Shown here: positions 26,340 through 34,568 of the stretch, in pieces
Numbering within the stretch: position 1 is the first letter of the stretch
Layout of the letters: every line of letters starts with the position of its first letter
Assembly (NCBI GenBank): GCA_944387505.1
Contig: CALXFG010000008.1
Span: 1 to 51,397, forward strand
Source of the DNA: an uncultured Clostridia bacterium
GTDB lineage: Bacteria > Bacillota > Clostridia > TANB77 > CAG-508
Direction: 5' to 3'
Length of the DNA: 51,397 nt
Position numbers and translations under genes: made by a program
Notes under the pieces: model-generated
The model's database searches: none
What the model saw: only the letters and a program-made list of their open reading frames with translations
What the model was told of the DNA's origin: nothing

Positions 26340-26653
26340 GAGCTTCACCCCCATTGTTTATTTTTTCTATTTCTTTCGATAAATTTATATCTTGTATACC
26401 AAGTATTGCTTTATTTTTCTTTCCAATAGCTTTACTTAATGTTTCTATATCTGCTATTTGTATGATTGGTATATCAAATTGTTCACATATTTTTTTAAAT
26501 TTATCTTTTGTTCTATCTGATGAATCCTCTGCTAGAATCACTAACTTTACCGTTTTCTTTTTGATACTGTTTTCTACACTGTCTGCCCCAAAAGCTATTT
26601 TTCCGTGCTTTTGCAGATAATCCAATTAAACCTAATATTTTCTTATTTACCAA
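26332..26653 (-). pseudogene. ylxQ: L7Ae-family protein YlxQ, frameshifted
   Basis: RNA-binding L7Ae/L30e-type protein usually encoded between ylxR and infB. A TTG at 26653 has AGAGGTG 6 nt upstream and overlaps the end of ylxR; it opens the expected MVNKKILGLIGLSAKA. One extra base near 26605 (CCGTGC on the plus strand) then shifts the frame. Removing it restores GKIAFGADSVENSIKKK and the rest of the family (LVILAEDSSDRTKDKF) to the stop at 26332. The shorter open frame from TTG 26625 (97 aa) lacks the first helix. Either the gene is broken or the base is an assembly error. No slippery site is seen. Confidence 0.85.
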
Positions 26654-26903
26654 GTATGACACCTCTTAAACTTTCATAAATTCCATCTGATATATGTACA
26701 TCTAACACTCTTTCTAATCTTTTTGATTTAATTACTCTTTCTAGGCATGTTATATCATCACAAATATATGCCCCTCTGCCTTCCATTTTACCTGTTCTGT
26801 CTACATGTATCTCATTTTCTTTATTTTTTACTATTCTAATTAATTGATTTTTATCTTTTTTTTCATTACATCCCATACAAGTTCTTTGTGGTATCTTTTT
26901 CAC
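26643..26903 (-). CDS. ylxR: YlxR family RNA-binding protein (DUF448)
   Basis: 86-aa YlxR/DUF448 protein, found next to nusA in most Bacillota. Seen: RTCMGCNEKKDKNQLIRIV at residues about 7-25, then DRTGKMEGRGAYIC and the C-terminal LERVLDV region. The role is a nucleoid- or RNA-associated regulator; the details are uncertain. It is the second gene of the nusA-ylxR-ylxQ-infB order, 38 bp after nusA. Its last codons overlap the ylxQ start. Confidence 0.95.
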   Translation of the reverse strand: MKKIPQRTCMGCNEKKDKNQLIRIVKNKENEIHVDRTGKMEGRGAYICDDITCLERVIKSKRLERVLDVHISDGIYESLRGVILGK

Positions 26904-26941
26904 ATAAAAACCCCCTTTTATTGTATGTTCCTGAATTCTAT

Positions 26942-28102
26942 TTATTCTTCATTTTCTGATTCTTGTTGATTTTCTTCTATTGGCTCTTCATTTTGTGGTT
27001 CAGCTTCTTCTTGTGCTTTCATTAACATCTCTCTAAATTGTGTTTCTGACTTAATATCTATTTTCCAATTTGTTAATTTAGCAGCTAGTCTTGCATTTTG
27101 TCCTGATTTTCCAATAGCTAGTGATAATTGGTCATCTGGAACAATGACTTGTGCAAATTTTTCATCTTCTTTTATATCCACTGCTAATATTTTTGCTGGT
27201 AATAATGCTGAAGAAATATAGATGGATGGATCTTCATTCCATTCAATAACATCTATTTTTTCTCCATTTAATTCATTGATAACATTTTGGATTCTAACAC
27301 CTTTTTGTCCTACACAAGAACCAACTGGATCAATGTTTGGATCTGGAGAATAAACAGCAACTTTACTTCTATACCCTGGATCTCTTGATACACTTTTAAT
27401 CTCGATAACACCTTCATAAATTTCAGGTATTTCAAATTCTAATAGTTTTCTTACAAAATCAGGATGACTTCTAGATACAATAACTTGTGGTGCTCCTTTT
27501 GCTCCTCTTTCTACATCTAGTACATATCCTTTTATTTTATCATTGACTCTATAGGTTTCTGTAGGTACTTGTTCTTTTGTTGGCATAATTCCTTCTAATC
27601 TTCCTAAGTCCATTACAACAATATTTTTATCTGCTTTTTGAATAATTCCTGAAACAATTTCACCTTTTCTATCATTAAATTCTGTATAAATAATTTCTCT
27701 TTCTGCTTCTCTTAACTTTTGAATAATAACTTGTTTTGCTGTTTGTGCTGCAATTCTTCCGAAGTTTCTTGGAACGATTTCTACTTCCACTGAATCTCCA
27801 ATGTTAACATCTTTATTAATTTTTTTCGCATCTTCTAAACTGATTTCTAATGCACTATCATTTGCATGCTCCATGACTTCTTTAATAGAATATACATGTG
27901 TTGCGCCTGTTTGTGGATCCATTACAATTTTCACATTGTCTAATGCATCAAAGTTTCTTTTATATGCTGTTAATAATGCAGTTTCAATGGATTCTAATAA
28001 ATATTCTTTTTTGATTCCTTTTTCTTTTTCTAATTCTTCTAAGGCTAATATTAATTCCTTATTATCAATTGCTGGCTCTTTTGCTTTGCTTTTGCTTTTC
28101 AT
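26942..28102 (-). CDS. nusA: Transcription termination/antitermination factor NusA
   Basis: RNA polymerase-associated factor controlling pausing and termination. 386 aa. Layout: N-terminal polymerase-binding domain, S1 domain (VSGIIQKADKNIVVMDLGRLEGIMP, in part), KH1 with DPGYRSKVAVYS and GSCVGQKGVRIQNV, KH2 with LAIGKSGQNARLAA, and an acidic Glu/Gln-rich tail. It has no extra C-terminal AR repeats, as is normal in Gram-positives. The N-terminus has an extra Lys-rich MKSKSKAKEPA stretch. The upstream gap to rimP holds a nested hairpin (28141-28240). Confidence 0.97.
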   Translation of the reverse strand: MKSKSKAKEPAIDNKELILALEELEKEKGIKKEYLLESIETALLTAYKRNFDALDNVKIVMDPQTGATHVYSIKEVMEHANDSALEISLEDAKKINKDVNIGDSVEVEIVPRNFGRIAAQTAKQVIIQKLREAEREIIYTEFNDRKGEIVSGIIQKADKNIVVMDLGRLEGIMPTKEQVPTETYRVNDKIKGYVLDVERGAKGAPQVIVSRSHPDFVRKLLEFEIPEIYEGVIEIKSVSRDPGYRSKVAVYSPDPNIDPVGSCVGQKGVRIQNVINELNGEKIDVIEWNEDPSIYISSALLPAKILAVDIKEDEKFAQVIVPDDQLSLAIGKSGQNARLAAKLTNWKIDIKSETQFREMLMKAQEEAEPQNEEPIEENQQESENEE

Positions 28103-28140
28103 TTTTTCACATTCCTTTCTTACTTTCTAGTTGAAAAATA

Positions 28141-28240
28141 ATTACAATTTTGTCTACGTCAAATTCCATTTAAAACGCGGTTACATACACAAGTATGCTC
28201 CCTTGCCTTTTAAATAAAATTTTCCTTGCCAAAATTTAAT
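28141..28240. repeat. Candidate palindromic element IV (nusA-rimP gap)
   Basis: Nested imperfect inverted repeat: ATTACAATTTTG against CAAAATTTAAT, then AAATT/AATTT, then ATTTAAAA/TTTTAAAT, with a CATAC/GTATG tip. Inside is CGCGGTTACATACA (28176-28189), which matches CTCGGTTCAATACG of element III at 10 of 14 positions in the same orientation. CCTTGCC occurs twice in the right arm. It is weaker than elements I-III and may instead be an unrelated mRNA structure. Confidence 0.45.
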
Positions 28241-28253
28241 TCTTTTCCAACAT

Positions 28254-28706
28254 TTACTTCCAATCATATATAGTCTTTATTTGTGCTATACTCTTTCTTT
28301 CGACGTTTATATCATCTTCCAACATGATATATTCTTCATTAAAATCTTTTAATATTCCTTGATATTCTTTATTTCCTAATGCATCTTTTTTAAATAATTT
28401 GATAACAACTTCTTTTCCTTTATTTTGTTCTAAATGTTTATCTTTTCTTAACACTCTTTCTATGCCTGGTGATGATACTTCTAAGAAATATTGCTCTTTG
28501 ATATAATTTGCTTCATCTAGTAAATCTGATATTTCATCATTTACTTTTTCACAATCTTTTAAGTCAATTCCTTCTGGTTTATCAATATAGATTCTTAGGA
28601 AATAGTTTTTTCCTTCTTTTGCGTATTCTACATCATATAAGTCATAACCTATGTTTTCTATTTTTTCTTTTAATAGGTTTTCAACTTTTTCTTCTATATT
28701 TGCCAA
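28254..28706 (-). CDS. rimP: Ribosome maturation factor RimP
   Basis: 30S assembly factor, first gene of the rimP-nusA operon. 150 aa, family length. Seen: LLKEKIENIGYDLYDVEYAKEG, LRIYIDKPEGIDLKDCEKV, YFLEVSSPGIERVLRKDKH, and a C-terminal SH3-like domain ending KTIYDWK. The start is TTG at 28706, with GGAGG 8 nt upstream; no better ATG exists. A consensus promoter at 28783-28811 and a GC-rich leader stem (28735-28757) precede it, so this is the operon promoter. Confidence 0.96.
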   Translation of the reverse strand: MANIEEKVENLLKEKIENIGYDLYDVEYAKEGKNYFLRIYIDKPEGIDLKDCEKVNDEISDLLDEANYIKEQYFLEVSSPGIERVLRKDKHLEQNKGKEVVIKLFKKDALGNKEYQGILKDFNEEYIMLEDDINVERKSIAQIKTIYDWK

Positions 28707-28734
28707 GAAGTTTTCCTCCTTTTTTCAAAATTTA

Positions 28735-28757
28735 AGAGTGGGATTTGTTCCCACTCT
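28735..28757 (-). other. Leader hairpin of the rimP operon
   Basis: GAGTGGG (28736-28742) pairs with CCCACTC (28750-28756) within the first 40 nt of the predicted transcript. There is no strong U-run. It may protect the 5' end or attenuate. Confidence 0.5.
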
Positions 28758-28782
28758 CTCGCTCTTGTTGTTTTCCTTATAT

Positions 28783-28811
28783 ATTATACCCACTTTTTAC
28801 CAAAAATGCAA
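28783..28811 (-). promoter_or_regulatory. Sigma-A promoter of the rimP-nusA-infB operon
   Basis: Minus strand TTGCAT (28806-28811), 17-bp spacer, TATAAT (28783-28788). It gives a leader of about 70 nt before the TTG start. Confidence 0.75.
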
Positions 28812-28872
28812 GGTTTTTTCAAAAAAAATTATATATCCTTAATTAAACGTCAATAAAAAAAGTATCTAGACA

Positions 28873-28899
28873 AAATTGGTCAGATACATCTGACCAATT
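28873..28899 (-). terminator. Terminator of the yhcG-type gene
   Basis: AAATTGGTCAGAT pairs with ATCTGACCAATTT with almost no loop, 7 bp after the stop at 28906; a TTTTTTT run follows a little further on the minus strand. Confidence 0.7.
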
Positions 28900-28905
28900 T
28901 CATTC

Positions 28906-29934
28906 TTAATTATCTTCTTCATTTTCTTTTATATCTATATGCAAATTTAAGTCTTCTTCTGTTGGCAATGCTTCCATAATATCTTTTGGCAATATTTCAA
29001 AAGAAGATACGCCTATTGGATTTTCGACACTGTTTAATGAATATTCAACTGTTAATCTATTCTTTCCTTTGCATAGTATTAATCCTATTGTGCCATTATC
29101 TTTATCTGTTTTTAATATGTTATTTACAGCATTTATATAAAAGTTCATTTTTCCTGCATACTCTGGTTTAAATTCTCCTATTTTCAATTCAATTACTACA
29201 TAACATCTTAATTTTAAATGATAAAATAACATATCTATAAAATAGTCTGTATTATCTACTGTTATTTTATATTGATTTCCTACAAAACTAAATCCCTTCC
29301 CTAGTTCAATCAAAGTATCTTTAATTCTTTCAACTAAAGCGTCTTCAAGTTCCGTTTCCATATATTTTTCTTTTAATAATGGTAAATTAAATATATATGG
29401 GTCTTTTTGCATATTATTTGCTAAATCACTTAACGGAGGAATCAATTTCTCTTTGAAGTTATTATCCTTAATTTGCTTTCCTTGTCTTTCATACAATTTT
29501 GTATCAATTTGAACTGCCAAAACATCAACAGACCAGCCATTTTCCACACACTTTTCCATATACCATAATCTTTCATCTGTAGCTTTTACTTTATCTAAAA
29601 TAAGCATATTGTGCGACCATGGAATTCGTGCAGATGCTATCTGCACTTTTTCATCTGTACTTAATTCCTTATAAAACTTTTTCATATTTTTTATATTTCT
29701 TACTGAAAAACCCTTTATGTTTGGAAATTCAACTTTCATTGCAATACTTAAATTTTCTATAAATTTATTACCCCAAGAAGATTTTTCATATACTAATTTT
29801 CCCACATAATAATATAAATCTATTAGCCTTTTATTCGCATCGCTCATTATTAATGTTTGTGTTTTATAAATTTCACTTTTTATGCTTTCTACAATTTGTT
29901 TAAAATCTTTTTCTAACATTTTATTTTCTTCCAC
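28906..29934 (-). CDS. YhcG-type PDDEXK nuclease (DUF1016)
   Basis: 342-aa protein with the two-part DUF1016 layout. The N-terminal helical domain has LYYYVGKLVYEKS, SVRNIKNMKKFY and the PWSHNMLIL segment. The C-terminal PDDEXK nuclease domain shows YFIDMLFYHLKLRCYVVIELK (the D...ExK core) and GKMNFYINAVNN. The family is linked to restriction loci and DNA-end processing, but here it is solitary with its own terminator. Start GTG 29934 (or ATG five codons on); the ribosome site is weak. A 19-bp palindrome inside the gene (29628-29646) has a close copy 68 bp upstream of the start. Confidence 0.9.
   Translation of the reverse strand: MEENKMLEKDFKQIVESIKSEIYKTQTLIMSDANKRLIDLYYYVGKLVYEKSSWGNKFIENLSIAMKVEFPNIKGFSVRNIKNMKKFYKELSTDEKVQIASARIPWSHNMLILDKVKATDERLWYMEKCVENGWSVDVLAVQIDTKLYERQGKQIKDNNFKEKLIPPLSDLANNMQKDPYIFNLPLLKEKYMETELEDALVERIKDTLIELGKGFSFVGNQYKITVDNTDYFIDMLFYHLKLRCYVVIELKIGEFKPEYAGKMNFYINAVNNILKTDKDNGTIGLILCKGKNRLTVEYSLNSVENPIGVSSFEILPKDIMEALPTEEDLNLHIDIKENEEDN
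29628..29646. repeat. GTGCAGA-N5-TCTGCAC palindrome inside the yhcG-type gene
   Basis: 7-bp perfect arms around GCTAT-type spacer sequence. It encodes VQIASA of the protein. A copy with three differences lies at 30002-30020. Confidence 0.7.
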
Positions 29935-30001
29935 ATAATCACTCTTTTCATTTTTGATTTTTTATATTTTTATACCTTCAGCTGTTTATATTTTCCAATT
30001 T

Positions 30002-30020
30002 GTGCAGACGGCATCTGCAC
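30002..30020. repeat. GTGCAGA-N5-TCTGCAC palindrome upstream of the yhcG-type gene
   Basis: The 7-bp arms are identical to the copy inside the gene; only the spacer differs. It lies about 68 bp upstream of the GTG start and is operator-like. Confidence 0.65.
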
Positions 30021-30110
30021 AATTTAATGTTATATAAGTATTATAACATTTATTTTTTTTAAATTCATTAAAAATATGAAAAAAACAAATTTATATTATT
30101 AAAATATCAA

Positions 30111-30150
30111 AAAAGATGAAATTGTATTTATTTTTTACAATTCATCTTTT
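30111..30150 (-). terminator. Terminator of the 173-aa acidic gene
   Basis: AAAAGATGAA and TTCATCTTTT pair, extended by TTGTA/TACAA; on the minus strand it runs into TTTTTTGAT. Confidence 0.75.
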
Positions 30151-30263
30151 AAATATGTGAAGATTTTATTTTTACTAAATTGTTGTTAGGAGGAAACCTT
30201 TGCTATTACTACATTTTATTTTTTCGTCATAAGAGAACAAAATTACAATAAAACTTTTGCTTT

Positions 30264-30785
30264 TTATAGAAAACAAATTTGACTTAATTCTTTTATAGCT
30301 TTAGCTTTCATCATATTTTGAGTTGTTAAATCTTCTCCACTTGATTGATCAATTTCAAAATAATCTCCTAACTCGTAATTATCTAAACTATAAAAGATGT
30401 CAGCAACTGTGTGATTAAAATCTTCTCTAAGTTTTTTTCTTAAGCCTTCTTCACTATATTCTTCTTCATATTCTTCTTTTAATACTATTTCTTCTCTATC
30501 TCTACAAGCATCATAAATTGCATCTGCTACATCCAAAAATTTTGAACCATATTCTTCTCTTTCTTCCCAAGTTGTTAAATCTTTCCAATAATGATTATAA
30601 GCTATTGGATTATCAGCATAATCTATTTCTCCTTTTCCATAATCATGCAAGTATTTTGCGTAATCATATAATTCTGTAATTTGATTCTTTGTTAATAAAT
30701 TTGTATCTAATTGCTGAATCAATGATTTTTTATTTTCTAATGGTTCTTTTTTTATTTGTTCTATTAACCTCGCATTTTCTTCCAT
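30264..30785 (-). CDS. Unknown acidic 173-aa protein
   Basis: Not recognised. Soluble and strongly acidic, mostly helical, with a Glu-rich centre (KEEYEEEYSEEG) and many Tyr/Asp/Trp residues (YNHYWKDLTTWEEREEYG). No signal peptide. The overall charge is DNA-mimic-like, but that is only an impression. Ribosome site AAAGGAGG is 11 nt before the ATG. It has its own terminator and lies between mscS and the YhcG-type nuclease on the same strand; a link with the nuclease cannot be claimed from position alone. Confidence 0.7.
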   Translation of the reverse strand: MEENARLIEQIKKEPLENKKSLIQQLDTNLLTKNQITELYDYAKYLHDYGKGEIDYADNPIAYNHYWKDLTTWEEREEYGSKFLDVADAIYDACRDREEIVLKEEYEEEYSEEGLRKKLREDFNHTVADIFYSLDNYELGDYFEIDQSSGEDLTTQNMMKAKAIKELSQICFL

Positions 30786-30905
30786 AATATCTAATTCCTC
30801 CTTTTATTTCTTAAATTTCACCTCTCTAGGATTTATTTATATTAATGATATAAATAAAAAATAATTTTTTAAACTAGTTCACTCAAGAAAATTCTTATTT
30901 TTTGT

Positions 30906-31784
30906 TTAGTCATTTATATATAATGGTAAATTACCTTTTTGATATTCTTCCATAATCCTCATATTAATCTCATTTTGTACTCCTCTTGCTTTTTTAGGAT
31001 GTACCAAATATCTGATGTACATTTCTATATGTGACCTTTCTATTTTTATGTATATAATGGGATCTAGATTATTATAATAAATCCTATATTCTAAAATCGC
31101 TTCATCAACCGCATCTTCCATTTTCTTTGGAATTTCCTTTAATGTTTCATTATCAAATACGATTTCATATAATAATTCTTCTGTTTTCTTAATATCTGCA
31201 TCTAAAGAAACATCTACTTTTATTTCGTCCCATATATATTTAAACACTTTTGTATAATTTTTTAGTGTTTTTGTAAATATATAGGAATTTGGTATATGAA
31301 TAATTCTTCCTGTGCTTTGCTCACCATATACTCTTTTTCCTATTTCTAATATTTCAAACCCTAAGGTATGTTTACTAATCACATCTCCCATCACATCATC
31401 AATTTCAATTCTATCCTCTATTTCAAAAGGTCTATTAATGTTAATATACATTCCAGCAAAAAAGTTAAATATAATTTCTCTTATCGCAATGGTTAAACCT
31501 GCTGATATGAAACTAATCAGTGTAATGATTCCAGATAGTTTTTCTCCCCAAAGGAGAAATACCAATATAAAGGAGATAGCTGTTAATATAATTCGGATTT
31601 TTCGATTTCTAAAAAATTTCTTTTTATCATTTACAGGTAAATTGGAATATATCTTTTTAATAATCGACTTTATAATTCCAAAAACCAAAAATATTAACAC
31701 AGTTAGTATAGTTAATTTTATATATTCACTATCAATTCCTGTAATTTTTCCTATATAATTTGAAAATTCTTGTATATATCCCAT
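30906..31784 (-). CDS. Small-conductance mechanosensitive channel, MscS family
   Basis: 292-aa membrane channel that opens under membrane tension to release solutes. Three hydrophobic segments (about 22-40, 68-86, 88-112) are followed by the family hallmark: pore helix TM3 (ISAGLTIAIREIIFNFFAG) and the beta domain start NINRPFEIEDRIEIDDVMGDV. IHIPNSYIF and a C-terminal alpha/beta domain follow. Length fits MscS/YkuT proteins. Ribosome site AGAGG. It lies downstream of pnp, beyond the pnp terminator, so it probably has its own promoter. Confidence 0.93.
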   Translation of the reverse strand: MGYIQEFSNYIGKITGIDSEYIKLTILTVLIFLVFGIIKSIIKKIYSNLPVNDKKKFFRNRKIRIILTAISFILVFLLWGEKLSGIITLISFISAGLTIAIREIIFNFFAGMYININRPFEIEDRIEIDDVMGDVISKHTLGFEILEIGKRVYGEQSTGRIIHIPNSYIFTKTLKNYTKVFKYIWDEIKVDVSLDADIKKTEELLYEIVFDNETLKEIPKKMEDAVDEAILEYRIYYNNLDPIIYIKIERSHIEMYIRYLVHPKKARGVQNEINMRIMEEYQKGNLPLYIND

Positions 31785-31849
31785 CTCTTCCCTCTTTCTT
31801 TATATCTATTTTTGTTGCTATCGTTATCAATAAGTAAATGAATACAAAA

Positions 31850-31871
31850 GAGTTGTACCTTCATACAACTC
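31850..31871 (-). terminator. Terminator of pnp
   Basis: GAGTTGTA pairs perfectly with TACAACTC around a 6-nt loop, 38 bp after the pnp stop; the minus strand continues TTTTG. Confidence 0.75.
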
Positions 31872-31908
31872 CCCTATATTCTAATATGTTATTTTAATAA
31901 ATTCAATA

Positions 31909-34047
31909 TTATTCTTTATTTTCTTCATTTTCATCTGATTTTGTTTCAGCTAAATCTTTCATAGTTAAATTAATTCTACCTTGGTCATCAATATCTGTAA
32001 CTCTTACAGTTACCTTATCTCCTACATGTAATACATCTTCTACATGTTTTATTCTATCTTTAGAGATTTGAGAAATGTGTAATAAGCCTTCTTTTCCTCC
32101 ACATCCTAAATCAACAAATGCTCCAAAGTTCATAATTCTAACAACTTCTCCATAATAAATACCATCTACTTCTACATCTCTTACGATATCTTCTATCATG
32201 TCTAATGCTTGTTCTGCTTTTTTAGTATCATTTGAATAGATAAATACTTGTCCATCTTCTTCAATATCGATTTTAACACCTGTTTCTTCAATAATTTTAT
32301 TAATTGTTTTTCCACCAGTTCCAATAACATCTTTTATTTTATCTACTTTAATTTGTGTACTAACAATTTTTGGTGCATATGGAGAAATATCTGCTCTTGG
32401 TTTGTCTAATACTGGAAGCATTACATCTTCTAATATATGTTTTCTGGCAATTCTTGTTTTTTCAAATGCTTCTTTGATAATATCATAAGATAATCCATCA
32501 ACCTTGATATCTACTTGAATCGCTGTAATTCCTTTTTCCGTTCCTCCAACTTTAAAATCCATATCTCCAAAGAAATCTTCAAGTCCTTGGATATCTACTA
32601 ACATAACATAGTCATTTTCATCATCTGGATTTGTAACCAATCCTGTTGAAATACCGGCAACTGGTCTTTTGATTGGTACACCTGCATCCATTAATGCTAA
32701 TGTACTTCCACAAATACTTGCTTGTGAAGTTGAACCATTTGAAGATAATACTTCAGATACCACTCTGATAGCATATGGAAATTCTTCTTTTGATGGAATA
32801 ACTGGAACCAATGCTTTTTCTGCTAAAGCTCCATGACCAATTTCTCTTCTACCTGGTCCTCTTGAAGTTCTTGCTTCTCCAACACTATATGCTGGAAAAT
32901 TATAATGATGCATATATCGTTTTGATTCTTCTGTATCGATTCCGTCTAATACTTGTTCTTCACTAATCATACCTAATGTTGCAACAGATAATACTTGTGT
33001 TTGTCCTCTTGTAAATAAAGCACTTCCATGTGTACGAGGTAATAATCCTACTTCACATGATAAAGGTCTAATTTCATCTAATTTTCTTCCATCCACTCTC
33101 TTATGTTCATCAAAAATTAAATGTCTTACACATTTCTTTTCTAATTTATAAATAGCTTCTCCTAAATCACCTTTATGTTCTTCTGCTGCTTCTTGTCCAA
33201 ATTTTTCTTCATAGCTGTTTCCTATTTTTTCTGTTAATTCTGAAATATTATTATCTCTTGTTTCTTTATCTTTTTCTTGAACAGCTGTTAACATATCATC
33301 TTTGAAATTGGTTTCTACAAATTCATAAATATCTTCTGGTACGGCAAATGATTTATATTCGAATTTTGGTTTTCCAATTTCTTCTTTCATTTTTTCAATG
33401 AATTTGCACATTTTCTTGATTTCTTTATGACCTTCTTCAATTGCTTGTAACATTACATCATCTGGAACTTCATTTGCTCCTGCTTCAATCATAGCAATTT
33501 TCTTTTCTGTTCCTGCAACTGTTAAAGTTAAATCACTCTTTTCTCTTTCTGCTTCTGTTGGGTTAATAATAATCTTTCCATCAACTAATCCAACATTAAC
33601 TGCTGCTGTTGGTCCACCAAATGGGATATCTGATATAGATAAGGCTGCTGAAGCGCCAATCATTGCTGCCACTTCTGGTGAATTGTCTTGGTCAACACAT
33701 AGAACAGTTGCCACAACAACTACATCATTTCTAAAATCCTTTGGAAATAAGGGTCTTAAAGGTCTATCGATTGCTCTAGAGGTTAAAATTGCTTTTTCAC
33801 TTGGTTTTCCTTCCCTTTTAATAAAACCTCCTGGTATTTTTCCTACTGAATATAATTTTTCTTCATAATCTACTGAAAGTGGGAAAAAGTCAATTCCTTC
33901 TTTTGGTTCTTTAGAAGCTGTCACATTGACAAGTACAACTGTATCTCCATATCTAACCAATACACTTCCATTTGCTAATCCTGCCATTTTACCTGTTTCA
34001 AAAACAAGTTTTCTTCCTGCTAATTCTGTTTCATAAGTTTTAAACAT
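31909..34047 (-). CDS. pnp: Polynucleotide phosphorylase
   Basis: 3'-to-5' phosphorolytic exoribonuclease of RNA decay. 712 aa, family length. Domains: two RNase PH cores (residues about 10-230 and 310-545, with RPLRPLFPKDF, GRREIGHGALAEKAL and SNGSTSQASICGS), a helical linker, KH domain (IKDVIGTGGKTINKI) and S1 domain (GIYYGEVVRIMNFGAFVDL to about 695). Acidic tail. Ribosome site AGGAGG. Its promoter at 34151-34178 is flanked by a matching 12-bp inverted repeat, which may be part of leader-based control. Confidence 0.98.
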   Translation of the reverse strand: MFKTYETELAGRKLVFETGKMAGLANGSVLVRYGDTVVLVNVTASKEPKEGIDFFPLSVDYEEKLYSVGKIPGGFIKREGKPSEKAILTSRAIDRPLRPLFPKDFRNDVVVVATVLCVDQDNSPEVAAMIGASAALSISDIPFGGPTAAVNVGLVDGKIIINPTEAEREKSDLTLTVAGTEKKIAMIEAGANEVPDDVMLQAIEEGHKEIKKMCKFIEKMKEEIGKPKFEYKSFAVPEDIYEFVETNFKDDMLTAVQEKDKETRDNNISELTEKIGNSYEEKFGQEAAEEHKGDLGEAIYKLEKKCVRHLIFDEHKRVDGRKLDEIRPLSCEVGLLPRTHGSALFTRGQTQVLSVATLGMISEEQVLDGIDTEESKRYMHHYNFPAYSVGEARTSRGPGRREIGHGALAEKALVPVIPSKEEFPYAIRVVSEVLSSNGSTSQASICGSTLALMDAGVPIKRPVAGISTGLVTNPDDENDYVMLVDIQGLEDFFGDMDFKVGGTEKGITAIQVDIKVDGLSYDIIKEAFEKTRIARKHILEDVMLPVLDKPRADISPYAPKIVSTQIKVDKIKDVIGTGGKTINKIIEETGVKIDIEEDGQVFIYSNDTKKAEQALDMIEDIVRDVEVDGIYYGEVVRIMNFGAFVDLGCGGKEGLLHISQISKDRIKHVEDVLHVGDKVTVRVTDIDDQGRINLTMKDLAETKSDENEENKE

Positions 34048-34085
34048 AAAAAATCCTCCTAAATTAAATAAATTTGCACCATTTA

Positions 34086-34187
34086 CAAACTTTAGTAAAC
34101 TTAATTTAGATGGTAACCTCTATAATGTATTATTACTTCTTTCATAATATATTATACAAGCTACTTACCTAATCTCAAGTTTACTAA
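34086..34187 (-). promoter_or_regulatory. pnp promoter and leader within a 12-bp inverted repeat
   Basis: On the minus strand TTGAGA (34173-34178), 16-bp spacer, TATAAT (34151-34156). TTTAGTAAACTT abuts the -35, and its exact complement AAGTTTACTAAA lies about 55 nt into the transcript. The repeat could be a paired operator. Confidence 0.6.
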
Positions 34188-34197
34188 AATTTTTTTT

Positions 34198-34220
34198 AAG
34201 CCCGATTATACACCGGGCTT
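34198..34220 (-). terminator. Hairpin after rpsO
   Basis: AAGCCCG pairs with CGGGCTT, 9 bp after the rpsO stop. The minus-strand sequence after the stem is A-rich, so it may be partial or a processing stem between rpsO and pnp. Confidence 0.55.
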
Positions 34221-34228
34221 ATTTAAAA

Positions 34229-34492
34229 TTATTTTCTTATTCCTAATTTTTCAACGATTGTTCTATATCTGTTGATATCTTTTTTAGCTACGTAGTTTAA
34301 TAGGTTTCTTCTTTTACCAACCATTTTTAGAAGTCCTCTTCTTGAATGGTTATCTTTTTTGTGAACTTTTAAGTGTTCTGTTAATTCATTAATTCTTTCT
34401 GTTAAAAGAGCGATTTGAACTTCTGGTGAACCAGTATCATTTTCTTCTCTTTTATATGTGTTAATGATTTCTTGTTTTCTTTCCTTTGTCAT
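34229..34492 (-). CDS. rpsO: 30S ribosomal protein S15
   Basis: 87 aa, typical. Binds the central domain of 16S rRNA. Seen: [24 protein letters not shown] and the conserved HSRRGLL, followed by [10 protein letters not shown]. The AGGAGGTG ribosome site is 7 nt upstream of the ATG. rpsO-pnp order is conserved. A promoter and an initial hairpin lie at 34569-34622, which would suit S15 autoregulation, although no S15-type pseudoknot or junction was worked out. Confidence 0.98.
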   Translation of the reverse strand: MTKERKQEIINTYKREENDTGSPEVQIALLTERINELTEHLKVHKKDNHSRRGLLKMVGKRRNLLNYVAKKDINRYRTIVEKLGIRK

Positions 34493-34568
34493 CGTTTACA
34501 CCTCCTATTTTTTTGTTTTCTCCTTTAACTGAGCTTAAGATTTGGTGCTTATCTACAAGCTAAGTAAA

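Larger units (their letters stand above)
29935..30263. other. Spacer upstream of the yhcG-type gene
   Basis: AT-rich. It holds the palindrome at 30002-30020, the terminator at 30111-30150 and, on the plus strand, an AGGAGG (30188-30193) followed by a ten-codon frame at 30200-30232 that I do not regard as a gene. Confidence 0.5.

Noticed and set aside
26595-26615. Programmed frameshift in ylxQ
   Set aside because: The site GCA-CGG has no slippery heptamer and the Ala tRNA could not re-pair in the +1 frame; mutation or sequencing error is simpler.
28906-29934. Restriction-modification or other defence island around the YhcG-type gene
   Set aside because: No methylase, specificity subunit or other defence gene lies nearby; neighbours are housekeeping genes and one unknown.
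30200-30232. Ten-codon frame after an AGGAGG on the plus strand
   Set aside because: Too short, with no promoter or homologue visible; the AGGAGG is probably chance.
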